Shown one piece after another: positions 45,301 to 53,752 of a stretch of DNA of 64,000 bases. Source of the stretch: Rhodospirillum rubrum ATCC 11170 (GTDB taxonomy: Bacteria > Pseudomonadota > Alphaproteobacteria > Rhodospirillales > Rhodospirillaceae). Each line of letters starts with the position of its first letter. Within the stretch, counting starts at the first letter, position 1. Made by a program: the position numbers and the translations under genes. The notes beneath the pieces were generated by a model. It had not been told where the DNA came from. It ran no database searches and worked only from the letters and a program-made list of their open reading frames with translations. Location of the stretch: NCBI RefSeq assembly GCF_000013085.1, contig NC_007643.1, positions 1,969,001 through 2,033,000 on the forward strand, read 5' to 3'.

Positions 45301-45854
45301 CCACCGCCCTGCTGATCATCGACGTGCAATGTGCGATCCTCGCCGGCCTCGCCCCGCCCGAGCGCCAGCCGGTGATCGACCTGGCCCTGGACGACACCGT
45401 CTGGCGCCTTCAGGCGCTCGGCCGCAAGGCCCATGCCGGCGGGGTGCCCGTTGTCCTGGTTCAGCACGATGGCGCGGCCGGACACCGTCTGGCGGTCGGA
45501 TCGCCGGGTTGGGCCCTGCGCCCGGAGATCGCGGCGCGGGGCGGCGATATCGTGGTTCGCAAGCGCAGCTGTGACGCGTTTTTCCAGACCGATCTCCAAG
45601 ATCGCCTAGCCACCCTGGGGATCGACCATCTGGTGATCGGCGGCTGCATGACGCAGTTTTGCGTCGATACCACCGTGCGCCGCGCCGTATCGCTTGGCTA
45701 TGATGTCAGCTTGATCGCCGATGGTCATACGACGGCGGACCAGGGCGATCTCGGCTTTGCCCAGATCATCGCCCACCATAACACGACCCTTGATGGCTTC
45801 GATGCCGGAGCCCGCTCCACCCGGGTTTTGCCGGCGGCGGCCCTTTTCCTCTGA
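45297..45854 (+). CDS. Isochorismatase-like cysteine hydrolase
   Basis: 185 residues. The catalytic triad of the family is visible: D9 in LLIIDVQ, K89 in VVRKRSCDAF and C122 in GGCMTQFCVDTTVRRA, with the usual non-proline cis-peptide region before it. Members include nicotinamidase, N-carbamoylsarcosine amidase and biuret hydrolase; the substrate is not decided here. Coupled by an ATGA overlap to the carboxymuconolactone-family gene. Confidence 0.88.
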   Translation: MTTALLIIDVQCAILAGLAPPERQPVIDLALDDTVWRLQALGRKAHAGGVPVVLVQHDGAAGHRLAVGSPGWALRPEIAARGGDIVVRKRSCDAFFQTDLQDRLATLGIDHLVIGGCMTQFCVDTTVRRAVSLGYDVSLIADGHTTADQGDLGFAQIIAHHNTTLDGFDAGARSTRVLPAAALFL

Positions 45855-45939
45855 CCGCACAGCCTGCCGACCGGGGACCCCATGCGGGATCGGACGGGGG
45901 ACGTCGGCCGGGCCACCCTGAGGGAAGGATGCGAGGACA

Positions 45940-46572
45940 ATGGCGATCTCACGGATTTTCTATGCGCGGGTGCGGCTGGTGGTCTCGGCGGCGGCCGGTG
46001 GGCTGGCCTTGGCGCTGATGCCGCCATCCTGGTCGTTGACCGGGCGGCTGCTTGCCGCCTGGGATACGGCGGCTTTTCTTTTCCTTGGGCTGGCCTGGGC
46101 GATGATGGCCGGCTCGAGTCTGGAGAGCATGCAATCGCGGGCCCGCCAGGATGAAGGGGCCTATGTGTTCTTGGGCCTCACCGTGATCGGCGCCGTCGCC
46201 AGTCTTGGGGCGATCGCGGCGGAACTCGCCGGCATCCATGCCCAGGGACAAGGGGCTCCGGGCTTGCGCCTCGCCCTGGTCGGCGCGACCATCCTTGGCT
46301 CGTGGTTCTTCCTGCACACGGTCTTTGCCATCCATTACGCCCATGATTTCTATAAAACAAAATCCGGCCTGGTCTTCCCGGGGGAGACCAGACCGGATTA
46401 CTGGGACTTCATGTATTTTTCTTTTACCATCGGCACCGCGGCGCAGACGTCCGATGTGACGGTCAATTCCCGCCTTCTGCGCCGCCTTGTCCTATCCCAT
46501 TCGATCTTATCATTTTTGTTTAATACGACGATTCTCGCCCTGGTCATCAACGTCGGAGCCGGATTTCTGTAA
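45940..46572 (+). CDS. DUF1345 family membrane protein
   Basis: 210 residues with about five hydrophobic segments. The conserved region TRPDYWDFMYFSFTIGTAAQTSDV resembles DUF1345 and ends in a pore-loop-like segment; the family is of unknown function, with a weak resemblance to potassium-channel pore regions. FNTTILALVINVGAGFL closes the protein. It lies 85 bases after the isochorismatase-like gene and is convergent with the next gene. Confidence 0.82.
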   Translation: MAISRIFYARVRLVVSAAAGGLALALMPPSWSLTGRLLAAWDTAAFLFLGLAWAMMAGSSLESMQSRARQDEGAYVFLGLTVIGAVASLGAIAAELAGIHAQGQGAPGLRLALVGATILGSWFFLHTVFAIHYAHDFYKTKSGLVFPGETRPDYWDFMYFSFTIGTAAQTSDVTVNSRLLRRLVLSHSILSFLFNTTILALVINVGAGFL

Positions 46573-46590
46573 TCCTCTGCCGACCCTCGC

Positions 46591-47961
46591 TTATCTGGCT
46601 TTGAGGAAGTCGCTGACTTTCAGCAAGATCATCTCGTTATCGTCGTTGCGGCCGATGGCCCGCCCCGTCGAATAGGGAAGATTGTTGTCATTGCCGACGA
46701 TGATGTGATCGGCATCGACGATGTCGACGTTCTCGATGGTGACGAAGGGGAAGGTCAGCTTGCCATCGTGGCCGCCCTGGTGGGCGAGGCCCTTGGGATC
46801 GTCGATATCGAGCAGATCGATATAGCCGATCTTCTTGACGACGCCTTCGCCATCGGCTTGCGACAAATCGATCTTATAGACGCGCTTGAAACGGGCCGGG
46901 ATGTTGAAGCACTCGGGCTTAGGCTCGGCCGGACAGGCCTGGGCGGCCTCGCCCTCGCCGTTGTCGCGTTCGATGATCAGGCCGGTTTCGCCGTCGATCA
47001 TATTGAAATCGCCGATGTTATTGCCGTTGGCCTCCAGGGCGTATTTCCAGCTGCGCCCGCTCCAGGCCTGCTTTTGCACATCGAATTCCAAGATGCGCAG
47101 GACTTCCTTGCCGTCCTTGGTTTCCCAGGTCTGGGTGGCGTCGATCCACAACGGCCCTTCAAGCAGCGGATAAAGGAAGCGGCCATCGGGCGAGGCGGCC
47201 ATGCCTTCGAAACCGCGCGAGCGGCGGATCTCGAAGCTCACCTTGCCCGGAACCGCCGGGGTCGCCACCGCCAGATGGTCGGGCGAATGAACGACCTTGC
47301 CGTCAACCTCGGTCTGGAAGAAGCCCGTCACCTTGCCCGCTCGATCGGTGCGCAGCAGATAGGGGCCGAATTCCTCGCCGAACCACAAATCCTCGCCGAT
47401 CTGCTGGACGGATTCGATATCGAGATCGGCACCGGTCAGATAGCGCGTTTCGGTCCCTTCATTGACGATGACGAAGGGCAGCTTGCGGTCGGGATCGGCG
47501 AGGAAGGTCGTCGAAAGCCGGCTGAGAACGCCGCTCGCCCAATCGGGGCGCAGGGTGTGGACCATCAGCATGGCGTCGGCGGAATTGGCCTTGGCGCCGA
47601 AGCCGTTATCGGTAATCACCCGGAAGGTGCCATCCTTGAGGGTTTCGATGCCGGAGAACCCCTGAACCGGCTGCCCGGCGAAGGGCAGCGACAAGCCGGT
47701 CGGCCGCGGCGCCGTCTTATCCGACAGGAACGAGGTGCCGGCGACCGTTCCCACCGCGTCGATCCTTTGCCCGGGCAGGGTGAATTTGCCCGAGACCGCA
47801 AGGGCGGCCGGGGCGTCGGCCGGCGGCTGAACCAGGGTCATCGCCGGCAGCATGGCCTGACCGGCCAATTCGGCGGGGAATTTTTCCTGGGCCAGGGCCG
47901 GCAAGGCCGCCCCCAAGGCCAGGGTAGCGGCCCCGGCGTGCATAAGAACCTTGTGAACCAC
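46591..47961 (-). CDS. Secreted esterase-like / phytase-like beta-propeller protein
   Basis: 456 residues with a signal peptide (VLMHAGAATLALGAALPALA). Motifs such as FSGIETLKDGTFRVITDNGFG, DLDIESVQQIGEDLWFGEEFGPYL and SRGFEGMAASPDGRFLYPLLEG match the esterase-like-activity-of-phytase family (PF13449). Substrate is unknown. The GTG at 47961 is chosen because GGGGGAG lies 8 bases upstream and the signal peptide begins there; an open frame continues 70 codons further without support. It is divergent from the DJ-1-like gene. Confidence 0.85.
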   Translation of the reverse strand: MVHKVLMHAGAATLALGAALPALAQEKFPAELAGQAMLPAMTLVQPPADAPAALAVSGKFTLPGQRIDAVGTVAGTSFLSDKTAPRPTGLSLPFAGQPVQGFSGIETLKDGTFRVITDNGFGAKANSADAMLMVHTLRPDWASGVLSRLSTTFLADPDRKLPFVIVNEGTETRYLTGADLDIESVQQIGEDLWFGEEFGPYLLRTDRAGKVTGFFQTEVDGKVVHSPDHLAVATPAVPGKVSFEIRRSRGFEGMAASPDGRFLYPLLEGPLWIDATQTWETKDGKEVLRILEFDVQKQAWSGRSWKYALEANGNNIGDFNMIDGETGLIIERDNGEGEAAQACPAEPKPECFNIPARFKRVYKIDLSQADGEGVVKKIGYIDLLDIDDPKGLAHQGGHDGKLTFPFVTIENVDIVDADHIIVGNDNNLPYSTGRAIGRNDDNEMILLKVSDFLKAR

Positions 47962-48170
47962 CTCGCGCTCTCCCCCTCGAAGCATGGCGACTTTCGGCCG
48001 GAGAATAAGAGGCCGGGGGGAGCGCGACGAGTGAACAGTCGGTGACGATATGGCAAAGCTTCGATGACAGGCCTTGGGGACCAGGGGGCAATCCCGCCCC
48101 CTTCCCTTCTCCCAGCCCAGCCCCCAAATCAAGGCGCGACACCGCGCGCAAAAAGGGTTGGGAGAGACCA

Positions 48171-48848
48171 ATGAAGATCCTGATGGTACTGACGTCCCAC
48201 GATCAATTGGGCGACAGCGAGCATAAGACCGGCTTCTGGCTTGAAGAAGTCGCCGCGCCTTATTACGCCTTCCTTGATGCCGGGGCCGAAGTCACCTTGG
48301 CCTCGCCCAAAGGGGGGCAGCCGCCGCTTGATCCGCGCAGCGATGACGCCGGTGCCCAGACCGCCAGCACCGCCCGCTTCAAGGCCGATGTCGCCGCCAC
48401 CGCCGCCCTGGCCCATACCCAGCTTCTGGCCGAGGTCTCGGCGCAGGACTACGACGGCGTGTTTTATCCCGGCGGGCACGGCCCCTTATGGGATCTGGCC
48501 GAGGATCCGACCTCGATCGCCCTGATCGAAGCCTTCGTCGCCGCCGACAAGCCGGTGGCGGCGGTCTGCCACGGTCCGGCCGCCCTGCGCCACGTCAAGG
48601 TCGGGGGAACCGTGCCTTTGGTCGAAGGCAAGCGGGTGACCGGCTTTTCCAACAGCGAGGAGGATCAGGTCGGGCTGGCCAAGGTGGTGCCCTTCCTGAT
48701 CGAAGACGAGTTCAAACGCCTGGGCGGCCATTATGAAAAGGCCGACGACTGGCAAAGCTTCGTCCTGACCGACGGCCTGCTGGTCACCGGGCAGAACCCC
48801 GCCTCGTCGGAGGAGTCCGCCCGGGCCTTGTTGTCCCTGCTGGCTTAG
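48171..48848 (+). CDS. DJ-1/PfpI family protein (type 1 glutamine-amidotransferase fold)
   Basis: 225 residues similar to the Hsp31/YDR533C-like branch. The nucleophile elbow is AAVCHGPAAL, with a conserved Glu in FWLEEVAAPYYAF and the motif YDGVFYPGGHGPLWDL. Members are glyoxalase-III-like, chaperone or deglycase-related; activity is not determined. GGGAG precedes the ATG at 48171, which is the family start (MKILMVLTSH). Confidence 0.88.
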   Translation: MKILMVLTSHDQLGDSEHKTGFWLEEVAAPYYAFLDAGAEVTLASPKGGQPPLDPRSDDAGAQTASTARFKADVAATAALAHTQLLAEVSAQDYDGVFYPGGHGPLWDLAEDPTSIALIEAFVAADKPVAAVCHGPAALRHVKVGGTVPLVEGKRVTGFSNSEEDQVGLAKVVPFLIEDEFKRLGGHYEKADDWQSFVLTDGLLVTGQNPASSEESARALLSLLA

Positions 48849-48886
48849 GGCCGCCGTCTCGTCTGGAGGCCCGTCCGCCTCTCTGG

Positions 48887-49666
48887 TTATTGGTCCTGGC
48901 TCTCGAGAATGATCCGGCGATGAAGGGCCTGGGGCGGCCGGGCGTTCATCGGGAACAGGGCGGCAAAGCGGGCGATCTGATCCTCCGACACGGTGACCGG
49001 CGTCTTCAGATTGATCCAATTGACGACTTCCGAGCAGGGCGGCGTCGTCAGCGAGCCTTCATAGAAGGTGTAGGATTTGCTTTCGGGCAAAAGCTTGCCC
49101 AGGTCGGGGCCGGGATCCCCCAGCGTCGCCTCGCCGCCTTCCTTGGCCGGCGCCACCTTCCAGATCGCCTCGATCGCCGGATTGGCCGCCCCGGGCACCA
49201 GCATGACGCCGATCACCGTCAGGGCGGTCGGCCCCTTGTGAACCAGATGCAGTTCCAAAGGCGCCGCCTTGCCGTTCACCAAATGTTCGCTGGGGTGATG
49301 GAAGTGGTATTGCAGCAGCTCATAGCGCTGGCCCCGGAAGTCCAGGGACGACCCGGGGGATACGTTGACCTGCAGCGTATGGCCATTATTGACGACAACG
49401 GCCGACTGCGCCTGATAGGCCGGAGCGATCGCCGGCAGCTTGGCCGGAATGGCATCGCGGATATCGACCGGAGATTGTTCCTTGCCGGCGGCGCAGGCAT
49501 GGTAGTCCTCGCTCAGGGCGCCCCAGTCAACCGGGCCGCCCTTGCCTTCATAGGCCCAATGGGGCGGATGGGCGGTCTCCGCGGCGACGGCCGGAGCCCC
49601 TGAAAAACCGACAAGACCAAAAGCGACCGCCATCGCGGCGTGGGAAAAAGCGCGCTGCATGACCAT
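48887..49666 (-). CDS. Periplasmic alpha-carbonic anhydrase
   Basis: 259 residues, secreted (signal MAVAFGLVGFSGAPAVAA). Interconverts CO2 and bicarbonate. The zinc histidines lie in LLQYHFHHPSEH and in LELHLVHKG; the opening HWAYEGKGGPVDWGAL, KEQSPVDI and the substrate loop YEGSLTTPPCSEVVNW are typical of alpha-class enzymes. The ATG at 49666 has GGAGG five bases upstream and is chosen over an earlier in-frame ATG. Confidence 0.95.
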   Translation of the reverse strand: MVMQRAFSHAAMAVAFGLVGFSGAPAVAAETAHPPHWAYEGKGGPVDWGALSEDYHACAAGKEQSPVDIRDAIPAKLPAIAPAYQAQSAVVVNNGHTLQVNVSPGSSLDFRGQRYELLQYHFHHPSEHLVNGKAAPLELHLVHKGPTALTVIGVMLVPGAANPAIEAIWKVAPAKEGGEATLGDPGPDLGKLLPESKSYTFYEGSLTTPPCSEVVNWINLKTPVTVSEDQIARFAALFPMNARPPQALHRRIILESQDQ

Positions 49667-49783
49667 TAAGTCCTCCGTCGATTGGATAGGGCTGCGATCA
49701 GCCCACAACCGGAAGACTACATCCTATCAGATCCAACCAAAAGGACAATGCGTCCGCGCCTTTTGCTTTTCCCTGCCGCCCGA

Positions 49784-52700
49784 TCAGCGGCCCGGCCGCT
49801 CCTCGTCGGCGATATCGGCCAAGGTGCGCATCAATTTGCCCAGCCCCTGGATCCGCTCGCGCGCAACCTCCCAGTCACGGCGATAGACCAGCTTGTGATC
49901 GGGACGCAGCTTGACGGTGGCGACGTTCTGACCGATGAAGCGCACCAGACCGCCCGGATTGGGAAACAGGTTGTCGCGGAAGGACAGCACCGCCCCCTTG
50001 GGGCCGGCATCGACCTTTTCCGCATTGGCGCGGCGGCACAGAACCTTGATGGTCACCACCTTCAGCAGGTTCTCCACCTCGTCGGGCAGCGGGCCGAAGC
50101 GATCGACCATCTCGGCGGCCATCTCGTCGATCTCCGCTTCGTCGGTGACTCCGGCGATACGGCGATAGAGGCCAAGGCGCAGCCCGAGGTCCTTGACGTA
50201 GGAATCGGGGATGAGGATCGGCGTGCCGAGCTGGATCTGCGGCGACCAGGCGCCGCTGGCCTCTTCCACCCCCGGCCCCTCGCGGGCGGCGGCCACCGCC
50301 TCTTCCAGAAGCTGCTGATAAAGCTCGATGCCGACTTCCTTGATATGGCCCGATTGTTCATCGCCGAGCAGGTTACCGGCGCCGCGAATATCAAGATCAT
50401 GGCTGGCCAGGGTGAAGCCGGCCCCCAGGGTGTCGAGGGTCTGCATTACATCCAGCCGCTTGGCGGCGGTTTTCGAGACCGTGCGGCCGGGCGGCAGGGT
50501 CAAATAGGCATAGCCACGCGCCCGCGCCCGGCCAACCCGGCCGCGCAGCTGATAAAGCTGGGCAAGGCCGAACATATCGGCGCGGTGGATGATGATGGTA
50601 TTGGCCCTGGGGATGTCGAGGCCGCTTTCGACGATATTGGTGGCGACCAGCACGTCGTACTGACCATCGGCGAAGGCGGTCATCACCTCTTCCAAGCGCG
50701 AGGGCGCCATCTGGCCATGGGCGACCACCGCCCGAATATCGGGAACCAGGGTGGTCAGGCGTTCCATCACCTTGTCGATATCGGTCAGCCTGGGGCAGAC
50801 ATAGAAGCACTGACCGCCGCGGAAGCGTTCGCGCAGGATGGCCTCGCGGACCACCACCGGATCGAAGGGCAGCACGAAGGTCCGCACCGCCAGCCGGTCG
50901 ACCGGCGGGGTGGCGATGATGCTCATTTCGCGCACGCCGGTCAGGGCCAGTTGCAAGGTGCGCGGGATCGGCGTCGCCGTCAGGGTCAGCACATGGACAT
51001 CGGCGCGCATCTGCTTCAGGCGTTCCTTATGGGCGACGCCAAAATGCTGCTCCTCGTCGACGATCAGCAGGCCCAGGTCGCGGAAGCGCACCGTCTTGGC
51101 CAAAAGCGCATGGGTGCCGACGACGATATCGAGCGTGCCGGCCGCCATCTCCTCCTTGACCGCCTTGGTGTCCCTGGCCGTGACCAGCCGCGACAACTGG
51201 CCGATGCGCACCGGCAGGCCGGCGAAGCGTTCCTTGAAGGTCAGATGATGCTGGCGGGCGAGCAAGGTGGTGGGCACCACCACCGCCACCTGCCGGCCGC
51301 TCATCGCCGTGGCGAAGGCGGCGCGGAGCGCCACCTCGGTCTTGCCAAAGCCGACATCGCCGCAAATCAGGCGGTCCATCGGCCGGCCGGCGGCCAGATC
51401 ATCCAGGGTATCGGCAATCGCCCGCAGCTGATCGTCGGTTTCGGCATAGGGGAAGCGGGCGGCGAATTCGTCATACAGGCCCTCGGGCGGGCTGATGACC
51501 TCGCCAACCTTGAGCTGGCGGGCGGCGGCGACGCCGATCAGCTGTTCGGCCATATCGCGGATGCGCTGCTTGAGCTTGGCCTTGCGCGCCTGCCAGGCGA
51601 CGCCGCCCAGCTTGTCAAGCTGGACCCCGGCCTGCTCCGAGCCATAGCGGCTGAGGACTTCGATATTCTCGACGGGCACATAGAGGCGGTTGTTGTCGGC
51701 ATAGACCACGCGCAGGCAGTCATGGGGGGCGCCGCCGGCGGTCAGGGTTTCCAGGCCCTCGTATTGGCCGATGCCGTGGTCGACATGGACCACCAGATCG
51801 CCTTCCGACAGGGCCGAGATATCGGGGATGAACTTATCGCCCAGCTTCTTCTTGCGTACCGGCCGCGACAGGCGGTCCCCCAGCACGTCGGCTTCGGAAA
51901 TCACCGCCAGATCAGGGGTTTCAAAGCCCCGGTCAAGGATCAAGGTCAGAACGACCGTCGCCTTCTTGGCCCGCTCCAACGCCTCGGCCCAGGTTTCGGC
52001 GGTGACGATCGGGCTCAGGCCATGCTCGCGCAGCACGCCGGTCATGCGCTCGCGCGCCCCCATCGTCGCCGCCGTCAGAACAACCCGCTTGCCCGCGGCG
52101 CGCAGGGCCTGGGCGTGATCGCGCAGGGCGTCGAAGACATTGCCGCCGGCGCGGGCGCGGATATCGGCGAATTCATGGCCCGGGCGGCCAAGGAAATCGC
52201 CGACAACGCCCTTTTCGGTCGCCACGTCGGGGGCGGCATAGGCACTGAAGGCGGCGCCGGGCCGCCCCGCGCAATGGCGGAGGAATTCGTCCTCCTCCAG
52301 GAACATCCGGGGCGGCGGCAGGGCGTGATAGATCATGCCGCCGCCGGGCTTTTCGCTGGCCTTGGCGCCATCGCCAACGCTTTCCATCAGCCGGCGGGCT
52401 TCGAAATACTCGAAAATCTGGTCCTGGCGCGACCGCAAGGCGCCATCAAGGCCGGGGTCGAGGGTGACCGGTCCGTCGGGCACATAGGCGAACAGCGTAT
52501 CCATGCCCTCATGGAACAGCGGCAGCCAATGCTCCATGCCCATGAAGGGCAGACCGGCCGAGATCGCCTCATAGAGCGCATCGGCGGCCGAGGGCGTGCC
52601 AAACAGCTCGCGGTAGCCCGAACGGAAGCGGCTGATCGATTCCTTATCGAGCACCACCTCGCTCATCGGCCGCAAGATCAGGGCGTCGCGCTGGCCGGTG

Positions 52701-53317
52701 GTGCGCTGGCTGACCGGATCGAAGCTGCGCAGCGAATCAAGCTCGTCGCCAAACAGATCCAGGCGCAAAGGTTCGGGGGCGCCGGGGGGGAAGATATCGA
52801 CGATGCCGCCGCGCACGGCGTATTCGCCGGGCTCCATCACCTGCTCGGAGCGGCCATAGCCATGGCGGGCCAGATGATCAAGGAGCTTGCCAAGATCAAG
52901 CCGGCCGCCGACCCGGGCGCTGAACACTCCGCGCTCGAGGATCTGGCGCGGCGGAACGCGCTGCAAGATCGCCGAAGCCGTGGTCAGCACCAGCCGGCCG
53001 CCGGGCTGGCGCGTCGGCTCCTCGCTCAGGCGGCTCAGCGTTTCAAGCCGGCGGGCGACGATTTCCACATTGGGCGAGACCCGGTCATAGGGCACGCAAT
53101 CCCAGGCGGGAAATTCCAGAATCTCGACGGCGGGATGGAAGAAGGCGATCGTTTCGGCCAGCCGGGCCAGCCGCACGTCATCGCGCGCCACATGCAAAAC
53201 GGCCGGAACCCCGGGGCGGGCGGCAAGCTCGCCCAAGACCAGGGCATCGAAGCCTTCAGGCAGGCCGGCGGCTTCGATTCGGCGGCCGACCGCCAGGGAC
53301 TCAAGAAGGTTTTTCAA
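49784..53317 (-). CDS. mfd: Transcription-repair coupling factor Mfd
   Basis: 1177-residue ATPase that removes stalled RNA polymerase and recruits UvrA. An N-terminal UvrB-like region (FPAWDCVPYDRVSPN), the polymerase-interacting domain (SDLVVHVDHGIGQYEGLETL, where the first residues are EGDLVVHVDH here), a helicase core with Walker A GDVGFGKTEVA, DEEQHFG and LTATPIPRTL, and a C-terminal D7 (TRCF) domain are recognised. The TTG at 53317 is chosen, four bases after the sdhE stop and matching the length of the family; a longer frame would run through sdhE. Confidence 0.96.
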   Translation of the reverse strand: MKNLLESLAVGRRIEAAGLPEGFDALVLGELAARPGVPAVLHVARDDVRLARLAETIAFFHPAVEILEFPAWDCVPYDRVSPNVEIVARRLETLSRLSEEPTRQPGGRLVLTTASAILQRVPPRQILERGVFSARVGGRLDLGKLLDHLARHGYGRSEQVMEPGEYAVRGGIVDIFPPGAPEPLRLDLFGDELDSLRSFDPVSQRTTGQRDALILRPMSEVVLDKESISRFRSGYRELFGTPSAADALYEAISAGLPFMGMEHWLPLFHEGMDTLFAYVPDGPVTLDPGLDGALRSRQDQIFEYFEARRLMESVGDGAKASEKPGGGMIYHALPPPRMFLEEDEFLRHCAGRPGAAFSAYAAPDVATEKGVVGDFLGRPGHEFADIRARAGGNVFDALRDHAQALRAAGKRVVLTAATMGARERMTGVLREHGLSPIVTAETWAEALERAKKATVVLTLILDRGFETPDLAVISEADVLGDRLSRPVRKKKLGDKFIPDISALSEGDLVVHVDHGIGQYEGLETLTAGGAPHDCLRVVYADNNRLYVPVENIEVLSRYGSEQAGVQLDKLGGVAWQARKAKLKQRIRDMAEQLIGVAAARQLKVGEVISPPEGLYDEFAARFPYAETDDQLRAIADTLDDLAAGRPMDRLICGDVGFGKTEVALRAAFATAMSGRQVAVVVPTTLLARQHHLTFKERFAGLPVRIGQLSRLVTARDTKAVKEEMAAGTLDIVVGTHALLAKTVRFRDLGLLIVDEEQHFGVAHKERLKQMRADVHVLTLTATPIPRTLQLALTGVREMSIIATPPVDRLAVRTFVLPFDPVVVREAILRERFRGGQCFYVCPRLTDIDKVMERLTTLVPDIRAVVAHGQMAPSRLEEVMTAFADGQYDVLVATNIVESGLDIPRANTIIIHRADMFGLAQLYQLRGRVGRARARGYAYLTLPPGRTVSKTAAKRLDVMQTLDTLGAGFTLASHDLDIRGAGNLLGDEQSGHIKEVGIELYQQLLEEAVAAAREGPGVEEASGAWSPQIQLGTPILIPDSYVKDLGLRLGLYRRIAGVTDEAEIDEMAAEMVDRFGPLPDEVENLLKVVTIKVLCRRANAEKVDAGPKGAVLSFRDNLFPNPGGLVRFIGQNVATVKLRPDHKLVYRRDWEVARERIQGLGKLMRTLADIADEERPGR

Positions 53318-53321
53318 GGGA

Positions 53322-53588
53322 TCAGGGGTGCAGTTTGAAGGTTCGGAGCATGTCCATGACATCGGTGCGATAGGCCACGGGGGGCTCGGCGCGGCCCATG
53401 ATCCAGTCCATGATATCGGCGTCGTGCTCTTCGAGCAGGGCCTCGAAGCGATCATGCTGGTCGTCGGTCATCGTCTCGAGCCGGTCGACGGCGAAGGCGC
53501 CGATGAAAATATCGGCTTCCTTCATTCCGCGGTGCTGGGCCCGGTAGAGCGTGCGCTTGCGGCGCGGAGGCAGGGCGGCGAGATCCAT
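53322..53588 (-). CDS. sdhE: Succinate dehydrogenase assembly factor 2 (SdhE)
   Basis: 88 residues, promotes FAD attachment to SdhA. The signature YRAQHRGMKEADIFIGAFA contains the RGxxE motif; FEALLEEHDADIMDWIMGR follows. It is upstream of mfd with a 4-base gap, a conserved alphaproteobacterial pairing, and divergent from recG across 164 bases. Older annotations call it YgfY or DUF339. Confidence 0.93.
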   Translation of the reverse strand: MDLAALPPRRKRTLYRAQHRGMKEADIFIGAFAVDRLETMTDDQHDRFEALLEEHDADIMDWIMGRAEPPVAYRTDVMDMLRTFKLHP

Positions 53589-53752
53589 GGCGGGAACCGT
53601 GGCAAGGGAAAGGGACAGGCGCCCAGACCGTGGCCGGCCGGGCGTGGCCCTGATATATAGGCGTTCTCGGGCGGACTGTCAGCCACCATGGCGGACCCCA
53701 CCCCCGCCCCCGGGATTTCCCCCTTCCCCTTTTCCTGGACCCCCGCCCGGCC

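Noticed and set aside
49682-53338. 1218-codon open frame on the plus strand
   Set aside because: Antisense shadow of mfd; low-complexity Gly/Ala/Asp/His-rich translation typical of high-GC shadows.
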